Assembly (NCBI GenBank): GCA_049999725.1 | Contig: JBNGIS010019972.1 | Span: forward strand, 1 to 35,392 | Length of the DNA stretch: 35,392 bases | DNA from: Haplomitrium mnioides | Lineage: Eukaryota > Marchantiophyta > Haplomitriopsida > Calobryales | Reading direction: 5' to 3' | Shown: piece by piece, positions 20,760-29,440 of the stretch | Position numbering within the stretch: the stretch's first letter is position 1 | Layout of the letters: each line of letters starts with the position of its first letter | The notes under the pieces: model-generated | Told to the model about the DNA's origin: nothing | Databases searched by the model: none | What the model saw: the letters and a program-made list of their open reading frames with translations, nothing else | Program-made: the position numbers and the translations under genes

Positions 20760-22190
20760 TGTCAGTCCCCTGGTCGGAGCCTTAACTCTTTTCCGACAGA
20801 GTTAACCCCACTTAAGGGCTGACTTAGTGTTTTGGGACGTTTTATGGGAGGGGCTTTGCACCGAATGGACCCCAACTTCTACTAACCAACTCTGGAGTGT
20901 TGCAGTACCTCCTAACAACACCCAAGCACACAACTCCAGTGCCCACAGATGCAGGTCACACCCCTTCTTCATGCCTTAACCTCGAAAGGTGCCACTTGGA
21001 AGATAGGGGCAGATAGAATAGAGCATCTGATTCTGGTTTGCAGTGGCCTCTTAGTGAGTCATTCAGCAGCCCCCTTACTCATTCACATGCATTTCTCAAG
21101 AACACACACAGGTGAATAGATACGCTGTTGAATAAATTCTGAAATATACTTCAGAGGCCCAGATCTGAACCCAATCACTTTGTATACAGAAGGGAAATAG
21201 ATCCCAGCATCCAATTATCACAATAAAATGCAGTTAGTCCTGACTTCCTCTGTCCAAGGTGTCCTCAGGATCTGATAAATGGAATGCAGGCTCTCTAAAA
21301 CTAAGAACCTCACTGATTTACAAACAGAACACCAATCTAACAACACACCTAAACATAAACACACCTACGCCCTGTCCTGCCAACATTGCGTGCCTTGTTC
21401 ACCTCTCAAGAACCCATCTCTCCTCCAACCTTCCTTAAGCAATTACAGCCTTCCTCTTGCTCCTCACCCACACACTCCTATCCAGATAGTTTTTCAACTT
21501 CCCTCACGAGAAGCCCTGAATTTACTTCCTCAGGCTTGGAAGAGGATTTCTTTAACTTCCACCTCTGGAAGACAGCCCTCTTGACTGCTAGCCACCCACT
21601 CCACCTTGAGCTTCGAAGAGATCTTCTCTACAGTGCGTAGGCACTAACACATCCACTCCTCTCTTGACTCCACAAGATTTTAACACCAGCAACCTTCTAC
21701 GAATGCTGCTGGGACTGATCTCCTGCACAAACCAAAGCTGAGCTGACACCAGGACCCCCCCTTGGCTGCCCCTCACGAAATACAAACTGAAAGAATTCTC
21801 CTCTCCTTTGAATGTTGGTCCACCTCCAAATGTCGGTCTGCCTTCAAATGTGAGTACACCTGAGTGGTCTGAGCCTCCTGCTCAGCGATTCCCAGCCCCT
21901 CCTCAGTCCACCTCCACCCTGTGATGGCCTTCCTTCACGAGTCCACCCAATGCACCAAGGTCTCACCAGAACTCTCTCCTCCGTATCTCGCTACTTTCCT
22001 TGCACCCAAAAACAGTCCCTTGGCTTCAACGCAAGCCCGTCTATCCCCGCGCCCATTTCCCCTCCAGCCTCAACGATTCATCACCGCCCTTCCTTGGAAG
22101 TCCCTGTTTCACTTATCCCACGGCTGAGAGGTGCATCCCGCTATTTTACCTGGCTCGTAGGTGGGTTTTATACCAGATTCACAGTCTAAA
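20760..22190. repeat. X direct repeat, copy 2
   Basis: Starts TGTCAGTCCC and carries the same hairpin as copy 1 (arms 20761 onward and cttaagggctgac at 20811-20823; inner gtcgg/ccgac). Colinear with copy 1 (11499-12095 plus 18163-19200) with several indels and clear divergence; it is about 200 bp shorter up to the tagtttttcaac landmark. No coding domain found. Confidence 0.75.
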
Positions 22191-22379
22191 AATGACACCA
22201 ACATCTGCGCCTTGTCGTTTGCTTTCCAACAAGACTGATTTCACGCAAAACCGACACCTGTAGCTCTCGCAATCCGCATTTGAATCGGCATACTTTTTTG
22301 CTTTTGTTTCTTCCTCGTTATAGCTTGGCAACCCATGAGATTCTTCGTATGTTGGGCTTCTGACACATGGCAATTCGTG

Positions 22380-22640
22380 GGAGCCTGTTGGATCCTACGG
22401 ACGCCGGATCTTTGATGTATCACTATTTCGACAATTTCTGTTCCTCCTCTTGTCGGGCCTTCGACTGATTGCCATTTCGACACCTCGTTCTTCCTTCAAC
22501 GGATTTCCGACATATCCCTATTTCGGCACCTCTTTCCCTTTCTAGCCAGACCGTCGATAGGTCACTGTTTCAGCGCCTTGTTCTTCAGGTGAAACCTCGT
22601 CTTATCTTCATTTCGGCATCCTCCCTTGATATAGAAACCC
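22380..22640. repeat. Degenerate 45-50-bp repeat with 'tttcgacacct' words
   Basis: Units include actatttcgacaatttctgt, ccatttcgacacctcgttct, ctatttcggcacctctttcc, ctgtttcagcgccttgttct and tcatttcggcatcctccc, spaced about 45-65 bp. This tandem structure lies in the tail of X copy 2; copy 1 has a different minisatellite in the equivalent place. Confidence 0.7.
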
Positions 22641-22849
22641 CTTAGAGGCTCCTTCTCTTCACTAAGACATTCAAAGTTTTCTGTAAGAACATTGAAGAAG
22701 TCTACTTTACTTGACTTGTGCGAAAGTTTGTTGTAAGAACGCCGCAGATCCATATCAAACTTTCGAATGACTTCCGATTCGAACTTTCAACATCTCCTTC
22801 CTCTCGTCCGAATCTTCGACATGTCACCCTTTCGTCCGCTTAGTTAGCC

Positions 22850-23460
22850 CGCTTCGTAATCCACCCTAACAAATATCCCCACATCGGAAGATGCTTCGGA
22901 ACCACTTTAAGTTGGAAGCCCACTTAGGAGGGCTACTTCCCGTGAGGGTCGCCATTTCTCCGCAGAGGTTCCGCGGACTCCCTGGGATTGACGCGTGTCC
23001 CTGAATCCCGTGAGATGTGCTGGGGCTGCCACGTTTCCGCAGCGCCGTTCGGACTCTCGTTGGCTTCGAGACCATGATTTATTGCCGCTTCGTCCTTCTC
23101 GTTTAACCTCGCAGTTGCTTTAAGCAATCCACCGCCGCAAAAATGGTGATAAGTCCCCTTTTCGTCAGTCGCCACTTAGCATATCCCGTTTCGCCCTCTT
23201 CGGATCCGTCATACGCCCTACACGGATCCCTGTTAAGTGGGGAACCCACATAGAGAGGCTGATCGGATCCCCTTTAACTAGGGATGCCCATGTAGGGAGG
23301 CGGGATCCCGTCGAACTCTTCGGACCTCTGCGAGCCGCCACGTCATCCGTGAACTCCATGAAGCATGCCGGGAGTGCCACGTTTCCGCGGCGCTCCACGG
23401 ACTCCTCGGGCGGCCGTTGGTTAACTTCCCGAAGGTTGTTCTTCCTTAGTTCAGCCACAT
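22850..23460. repeat. CpG-rich tail of X copy 2, motifs shared with the copy 1 tail
   Basis: Contains g(c/g)tgccacgtttccg at two places (about 23027 and 23366), each followed by c(a/g)gcg and cggactc, like the gttgccacgtttccgaag words of 19910-20700. A pair of diverged blocks 'ccc(c)acttaa..gg' followed by aggaggg/gagaggct is also present (22900-23300). Overlapping minus-strand ORFs arise from high GC and show no domain. Confidence 0.6.
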
Positions 23461-24649
23461 TCTCTTGGATTCAACTTGCACTACAATCGCCTCGAGCTCT
23501 TCTCTCTATCAAGGTATGGCAGGCCGCGAATGGTCACGAATTGAGGATGTAGTGGTCAAAACTGTTGGCTCCTCTGTTTTGCATCTCGACTTTCCTCCCC
23601 TCGCCTTCATCTCCCGTACTTCTCTGGATTCTTCCTCGATTGTGGTTGGATCCTTTCTTCTGATCTCCCTCTCACATCTGTTTGATTGGTCTTGCTCCCC
23701 CTTGTCAGCCCTGCCTCTGTCCCGTTCCTGCAAGTCCTTTTGATCCCCCTGCTAGCCTTCTTACCTGACTCCTCTAGATTCCACAGGGCTCCCCCTTGCA
23801 TTGCAAGATTCATGACCTCCACATGGAAAGACAGAAAAGAAAGGAAGAGAAGGGAAAGGGGAAAGAGGAGAAAGGTGCAAGGTTGGCATAACAACAATAA
23901 AATACACTAAAACACAATAGGCTAACACAAACTGAAGGAATCCACCAGGCTTGGAAACTCCAAATTCACAAAAAATGGAAAAACTCAGACACACCCGGTC
24001 GACACGAGTGGTTTTGAAGTATTCCTAGTCTTGTTGTCCGCCATGTCTACACCTTCAGTGCAGCTACCTCCCTCTCAATCCCTTCCAACGCATTCTCTTG
24101 CTACGGCAATCCCGCTGAGATAAATCTTTGCTGCAAATCTTCTGTGACAAATTTCTCCTCCTTGAATACTTTCTGACGTTTTCCTTCCCTACTCGTGTCA
24201 TTGCTTGATTTACAGCCTCCATGTAGTAGCCCCTTCTCGACCCGCTCGTATTCTGCTCGCTCCTTCATCTATGATCTATCCAGCCTTGATTTCCTCCTCT
24301 TGATCCAATCTTCAACATACATCCTTGCCTCACTTGATCAACCTCTCCCTATATGCTCAATTTTTTTTGCAGTACTCCCAGTTGTTCACATTCCTCCTTG
24401 GCCTCGACATTATCCAACCTCTTTGTTTTTCCAGTCCCCATGCATATGAAATTCCTCTCCCTCTTTCTCGCTCACTCAGCTACAATCCTGTGACACTTCG
24501 AACACCTAGGTCAATGCGTCTTGTTTGTATCACACTGCTTGCATTCCCTTTGCATCTGGTTCCTCTCGATTCCAAATGGCTCCTCCCTTGCAGTGTGTGA
24601 TCCCAGTTGTTCCCTGCTGCTTGGTCCTTGTTGTGCATGAGCCGTGACA
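23461..24649. other. Right part of X, no recognised gene
   Basis: Pyrimidine-rich on the plus strand, ORFs of 70-90 codons on both strands but none with a recognisable domain, start context or repeat structure. It may be the internal region of X or a third kind of inserted DNA. It ends at the N gap. Confidence 0.5.
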
Positions 24650-24749
24650 NNNNNNNNNNNNNNNNNNNNNNNNNNNNNNNNNNNNNNNNNNNNNNNNNNN
24701 NNNNNNNNNNNNNNNNNNNNNNNNNNNNNNNNNNNNNNNNNNNNNNNNN
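24650..24749. other. 100-N assembly gap
   Basis: Exactly 100 unknown bases, probably a gap of unstated size. It hides the junction between X and the second half of chromovirus A and the part of RT with the catalytic FLDD motif. Confidence 0.95.
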
Positions 24750-25490
24750 GACTATAAGCTATATGTTAAGATGTCAAAATGTGAAATTGGAAAGGGGGAG
24801 GTTGACTACTTTGGTCATGTATGAGTGCAACAGGAACTCAAGTTATGGATGAGAAAGTGGAAGTCATTCAAAGTGGGAGGCTTCTAGCGATCAAACACAA
24901 CTAAGAGGATTTTTTAGGCTAGCTAGGGTTTATCATCAATTTGTGAAAGATTTCCCATATATAAAAGAGCCATTGACCAATTTTCTCAAGAAAAATCACA
25001 CGTGGACAAGGGGAGCTGTAGAAGAATTGGCATTTCAAGCACTGAAAAAATCACTTCTTCATGCTTCTATTCTCAAATGCTACAACTCAAAACGACCAAT
25101 AAAGTTTTACGTGATGTATCAAGAAAAGCTACTGGTGGTGTTTTGCAACAAAAATGGGAGGATGGTTGGCATTCTATTGCTATATTTTCTATGAAGCTAA
25201 GCGATACAGATCAAAACTACCATTTCATGGAGCTGGAGGAGCTAACGATTGTGTTATCGACCAAGCATTGGAAGAATTATCTATGAGATAAGAAGTTTAT
25301 TATCGAGATTGATGAAAAACATCTAATAAATCTATAAACATTAAAAAATGCTCTTCAAAATGCAAATACGATAGGCGGATTGAGGACAACGCTTTCATAT
25401 AAATTTGATGTATGTGGAAGAAAAACAACAAATTGTAGATGCTTTGACTTGCATGTCTCAACTTAACATCTTGTTGAAAGTTGCAATTCA
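24750..25490 (+). pseudogene. Chromovirus A RT end and RNase H
   Basis: Starts LYVKMSKCEIGKGEVDYFGH, the conserved end of gypsy RT ('KxSKCxFxxxxVxYLGH'), then the FxRLARVYHQFVKDF-like block and PLTNFLKKNHTW. RNase H: LSDTDQNYHFMELEEL and TKHWKNYL correspond to the 'TPAEQNY...EKELLAIV...WRHYL' block; YVEEKQQIVDALTCMSQLN is the end (equivalent of GKxNxVADALSR). Several frame changes and stops (for example TAA near 25285, TAA 25335). Confidence 0.8.
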
Positions 25491-25544
25491 TTCTACATAG
25501 TGGGCAAGAATGCTAGCTACAGTAGCAGAAGATGAATAGATCAT

Positions 25545-26570
25545 TGCTACACAACAAAAGAAGTTGGTAAAAGTTGTAAAGGGTTTGGTTTTCTTCCACA
25601 ACAAGGTATAGGTTCCTAATAGTTCTAAGCTTTGCTAAGGTTTTTAATGAAGCGAATGATTCTGAAATTGGTGGACAAATTGAAATTGAGAAGACATTGA
25701 AAAATCTTCAACGAGTTTACTATTAGTATAAGATACATTAAAATGTGAAGGCATATGTTCGAAGTTGCTTGGCTTATTAGCAAGAAAGATCTACCAATCT
25801 TAAACGTGAAGGCTTATTGCAACCGCTCTCCGTCCCCAATCGATGATAGGAATACATGTGAGTATAGTCATTGTGTGTGAGCTACCACGTACTTCTATGG
25901 GCTATTACACTATTGTAGTTTTTGTAGACAAACTTAGCAAAATGGTTCACATTTATCCAACTACCAAATCAGCAACATCATGTGAGTTAGCTCGCATTTA
26001 TTTGGAAACAGTCTACTTTGATCATGACATCTCCAAAGTAATTATTTCTGACCTCGACACTCAATTCTCTAGAATTTTTCTGCAAACAATAGTTGGTCTC
26101 TTAAAAACCAAATTAGCTATGTCTACTAGTTACCACCTTTAATCTGATGGTCAAATTGAACGAGCCAATCATACTATTGAGAATATGTTGTGGATATCTA
26201 CCTTGAAAGAACAAGAGGAATGGAATTGGTTACTACCTCTTGTGGAATTCTCTTACAATAACTCCATTAAGAGTTCCACACAAGCCACACATTTCTTTTT
26301 TATGTATGGTGAGCATCCAACCACAATCTCTAGTCTTCAACATACATCACAGTCGATCTGTGAGAGTCTAGCAGTAGATGATTTTCTCCATCATCTCCAC
26401 TACAACATTCAACGCGCCAAGGAAAACCTCAAAGTTGCTTATAATTGCCAAAAGCAATATGTCAATGCTCATTGTCGGGAGGTGATCTTTGTTGTAGGTG
26501 ACCAAGTCTGGCTCTTCACTTCTAATCTTCCTTGCTTTGTTCTTGTATGCTTAGTGCTCACTTTATAGAA
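25545..26570 (+). pseudogene. Chromovirus A integrase
   Basis: The linker/zinc part is decayed but recognisable (GLVFFHNKV, then CLAY-stop-QERSTNLKREGLLQPL). In the core the first catalytic Asp (normally in 'SMDFIxxLP') is Val (SIVIVCELP); the second is present (VIISDLDTQFS) and the Glu is present (SDGQIERANHTIENML). YHPQ reads YHL-stop (TAA 26141-26143). LLPLVEFSYNNSIKSSTQAT and FMYGEHP follow, then QKQYVNAHCREVIFVVGDQVW. Confidence 0.85.
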
Positions 26571-26945
26571 CCGTTTTCTATCTTTGCTCGTATCAACAAA
26601 GTGGCATATCAATTTTTTTTACCTTCTTACATGAAGATTCATCCAGTCTTTCATGTCACTTTACTATGGGCTTTGTACCTTGTTCTACCTCCTTTATAAG
26701 TACACAAAAACCCTCTTCACTTTCTAAACTTATGGATAGTCATGAAGAGTTTGAGGTTGACCAACTCTGAAATAAACATACTTGTCATTGTGGTCATTGT
26801 AGGATTGTTGAGTATTTGGTTCATTGAAAATGTTACCCTCTTAACAAAGCCATTTGAGAACCCTTGGAGAATTTGGCCAATGCAACCACTCTAGTTCAAT
26901 TTTTTGAGAATTTTCTTCCTTGCAACAAGGATATTGCTTCTTAAA
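26571..26945 (+). pseudogene. Chromovirus A integrase C-terminus and chromodomain
   Basis: After a frame change: KLSARFIEPFSIFARINKVA and YQFFLPSYMKIHPVFHVTLL, the integrase C-terminal domain. Then HEEFEVDQL, a stop, and IVEYLVHWKCYPLNKA followed by EPLENLANATTLVQFFENF, a clear chromodomain (YLVxWxGYP with Gly changed to Cys, and WEPxxNL with Trp lost). Chromodomains steer integration to particular chromatin (family knowledge). The gene ends just before the polypurine tract. Confidence 0.85.
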
Positions 26946-26957
26946 AGAGGAGAGGAT
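26943..26957 (+). other. Chromovirus A polypurine tract
   Basis: aaaagaggagagga just upstream of the 3' LTR start TGTTATAAAT. Confidence 0.8.
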
Positions 26958-27510
26958 TGTTATAAATACTAGTTTTAAAAAATAATAACTAAAATTTGAG
27001 TTAGATATAAAATCAACTATGCTTAAAAAGTCATTACTAAGTTAGAGTACCAAAAAACATTGGCCATTATAGAGAGAATAACATGTGGAAAGAGGAGATA
27101 AAGTCAACAAATGAAAGGGAGTGAGAAATTCTAGAAAGACTACTTTAGAAGAGGATAAGGATACGTGGCAAGCAAAAGATTAAAAGAAGTAGAAGGACCT
27201 GAGATGAGGACATGTAGCAAAACAAGAACTAAAGAGAAATAGAAGGTTCTATGATAAGGTTGCGTGGCAAAAGCAAAATAAAAGTAAAGAGTGGCCAAAG
27301 AAAAGTGAGAGATAAGAGAGGTCCAATAAGAAGAGGAAAAAAAAGGAACCAATAAGGTTCCTCTACCTATGTAAACAAGTTGCTTTCTATTTAGTATATA
27401 AAGAAAGGAGAGCGACTTGTTGGGGATCTTTTACCTTGTGAGTTTAGGAAGTTCTTGTGCGCTACTTCTTGTGCTAACTTGTATGTGCAATGTTTGTGTG
27501 TAGTGCTACA
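26958..27510 (+). repeat. 3' LTR of chromovirus A
   Basis: Begins TGTTATAAATACTAG, aligned with 9482 onward for about 470 bp including the TATA-containing ctatttagtatataaa (near 27390). The last 75 bp (27436-27510, ending ctaca) do not match the 5' LTR. The end was set where element B resumes (aataggtatag is B's ...PIPI codons on the minus strand). Confidence 0.7.
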
Positions 27511-28188
27511 ATAGGTATAGGTTTTCCGAAAAGATAATATCTCCATACTTTGATAGTATAAATCATTGCAAGTTGCTCTCGATCCCTTGCAGAATAATTT
27601 CTCTCCACCACATTTAGTTGGCATGAGATAAAAGCAATTGGATGAAGTCCATCTTCAAACTCTTATTGTAAAACTACTTCAATAGCAAAATTAAAAGCAC
27701 TAAAATCAATTATATATTATGCTTTTAGATCATGTAGTTGTAAGTTAAGACGAGACAAGATCACATCCTTGAGTTGTTGAAATGATGCTTTCTATTTGGT
27801 GGTTCAATAAAACTTGACCTTTTTGCCTAGCAGATCCAAAAGTGGTGCAACAATATGTGCATAATAATGGATGAACCATCAATAAAATCTTGCCAATCAA
27901 TTGAAGGCTCTAATGTCATTTTCCTCTTTTGATATTGACCACTATGCAATAACCTTAGTTTTCTCTTCCTCCATCTTTATACCATTTGTAGACACCTTGT
28001 GTCTTAGATAAAGAACCTCTTGCTTCCAAAGTTCACACTTAGACCTCTTGCAAATTTCCAATTGTACAAGTTTTGCAATACTTTATTGAGATGATTGCGA
28101 TGCTTATCTTCAATTTTACTTAAGATAAAAATATCATCCAAGAATACCAAAATTGCTAGAAAAGTGTAGAGGCATTTATTCCATGACA
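27511..28188 (-). pseudogene. Chromovirus B pol, right part: RT palm and RNase H start
   Basis: Minus strand, reading from 28188: MSWNKCLYTFLAILVFLDDI and FILSKIEDKHRNHLNKVLQN, i.e. the catalytic F/YLDD motif of gypsy RT (FLDD), followed after stops by APLLDLLGKKVKF and SFQQLKDVILSRL (RT thumb), HPIAFISCQLNVVERNYSAR and DREQLAMIYTIKVWRYYLFG (RNase H). It stops at KPIPI where element A is inserted and continues at 9481 with HTNHKPLL. Several frame shifts and stops. Upstream, the frame is cut by the LTR of copia 2 just before MS. Confidence 0.85.
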
Positions 28189-28364
28189 TGTATGATAATC
28201 AAGGTATATGACTTTATGAATTGCTCTCTCCTCTTTCTCACCTCCTCTCATCTCATATTCTCATTATATCATAGTGTAAATGTCCGAACAATATATACTC
28301 TAATTATAGATTAGTCTAAATAGTTTCTAATGCTAGTTATGCTTGTACTAACTATACTTTAACA
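28189..28364 (-). repeat. 3' LTR of minus-strand copia 2
   Basis: 176 bp on the minus strand, starting TGTTAAAGTATAGTTAG just after a copia-type polypurine tract (aagggggag, 28373-28365) and ending CATACA at 28189, at the point where the RT frame of element B resumes. No 5' LTR partner was found in the window. Confidence 0.7.
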
Positions 28365-28532
28365 CTCCCCCTTGGTTATAACATGGGGAGTGTTGCAAAC
28401 ATACGTACAAGTAAGCATCTAGAAAAGAAACCCCAACAAAAGTTCCTAATGTCCAATGAAAGAGAGCAATGTTGCATCGTTAAAACCCTCTCATACTCCT
28501 ATGAGGGAAAGAGTACAACCACCAACATCTTT

Positions 28533-28536
<4 letters not shown>

Positions 28537-28569
<33 letters not shown>
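28537..28569. repeat. (AT)n microsatellite
   Basis: Uninterrupted AT run of 33 bp inside the copia 2 remnant, between RT fragments and the polypurine tract. Confidence 0.95.
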
Positions 28570-28573
<4 letters not shown>

Positions 28574-28589
28574 AGCAACCATCAAAATA

Positions 28590-29440
28590 GTGATAGAATG
28601 ATAAAAGATTATCTCATAGGATGAGAATAATAAAAATGAATCATGTAATAAGTGCTATAGGCCAAGTTGTCCACATACAACACAATAAGGTCACATAAAC
28701 AAAGTAAATCACAATGTAGCATGGCATAATTAAGCAGTCTACTCAATCTCATCAACATATTTGGGGACAATGATAAAGTCATTGCCAACACGTGTAATGA
28801 ATAAGCATGGTGCTATGTCTGCATATGAAAACCCATAGCTAACTTCTCTTGTTTGAATCTCTGATACCATATTCCACCACTTTGCTTAAGTCTATATATA
28901 GACCACATGATGTGAACTATATATCCATCCTTTGCTATAGGCATGGATTGATGTATAGGAGGGGCTAAAGACCTACTCTCTAGTATCTACATCATAGAGA
29001 CTATAGGTCCATGCCCAGTTCTCTCTCTACTGAGCCTCATAGTAGTTAGTATGTGTAGAAGCAGATGTATATCTTTGAGGTTTCTCCTTGGAGACATGCT
29101 CCACCTGAATATAATAGATATTCTACGGAAATTAGCCTTTATGGTGCTCTCATATAAATGTCGGTATCCAATATGACATACATGGATCATGAGGTCATGT
29201 TCTAGGGAAAAGCCAACTAGGTATTTGTATGGAATAACATCAATAATTGAGGCATATATAAGATGAAAGTCTCTCCAAGGTATATGTGTATATCCAATGA
29301 CTATAAGACATATCTTAAATCTGACAATTTTGCCCTTAGCATTATGCCTGATGACAAGTATCCACTGATAATCAATCAGGTGGGTGTAAAGAGGTGTGGA
29401 GACTACCACTATCAATAATACATATTATGTTATCCTCAAA
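28590..29440 (-). pseudogene. Copia 2 reverse transcriptase remnant
   Basis: Minus strand, from about 29410 downward: YQWILVIRHNAKGKIVRFKI and CLIVIGYTH..RDF correspond to the RT start (KWVFKxKxNxxGxIxRFKARLVAxGYxQxxGxDF). Then, through frame changes: LKQSGRMWYQRFKQEKLAMG ('YGLKQSxRxWYxRL') and APCLFITRVGNDFIIVPKYV followed by DEIE, the catalytic YVDD region reading YVDE, so the second active-site Asp is lost. The RNase H part is reduced or missing before the polypurine tract. A possible protease trace IIDSGS lies just upstream (near 29415), directly joined to RT, which would mean the integrase has been deleted. Confidence 0.7.

Larger units (their letters stand above)
11499..24649. mobile_element. 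Block X: unclassified insertion with long direct repeats and CpG-rich minisatellites
   Basis: About 7.1 kb once the nested copia is removed. It interrupts the RT of chromovirus A. It contains two diverged copies of a repeat starting TGTCAG (11499 and 20760), each opening with a nested hairpin, and two tails rich in gccacgtttccg and gcggactc motifs. No protein domain was recognised. It could be a large non-autonomous LTR derivative (the two copies as LTRs), a tandem LTR array, or a mobilised satellite block. The right boundary falls in the 100-N gap, so a target duplication cannot be tested here. The orientation is unknown. Confidence 0.55.
9482..27510 (+). mobile_element. Chromovirus A (Ty3/gypsy), plus strand, split by block X
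   Basis: Element with LTR, zinc knuckle remnant, protease, RT start, [block X 11499-24649 and gap], RT end, RNase H, integrase, chromodomain, polypurine tract, LTR. The order PR-RT-RNaseH-INT and the C-terminal chromodomain define a chromovirus. It sits in the RNase H region of element B in opposite orientation: B reads ...LFGKPIPI at its right part and resumes HTNHKPLL at its left part. All domains carry stops or frameshifts. No clean target duplication was found at the flanks, probably from decay. Confidence 0.8.

Noticed and set aside
22933-23458. Overlapping GC-rich minus-strand ORFs in the X tail
   Set aside because: Explained by high CpG content and repeat words; no conserved motif.
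23465-23743. ORF starting MDSTCTTIAS in X
   Set aside because: Low-complexity Ser/Leu-rich translation of pyrimidine-rich DNA; no family recognised.
28857-28878. gtatcagag-like primer-binding site on the minus strand
   Set aside because: It is the codons for W-Y-Q-R-F of copia RT, not a primer site, and no LTR precedes it.
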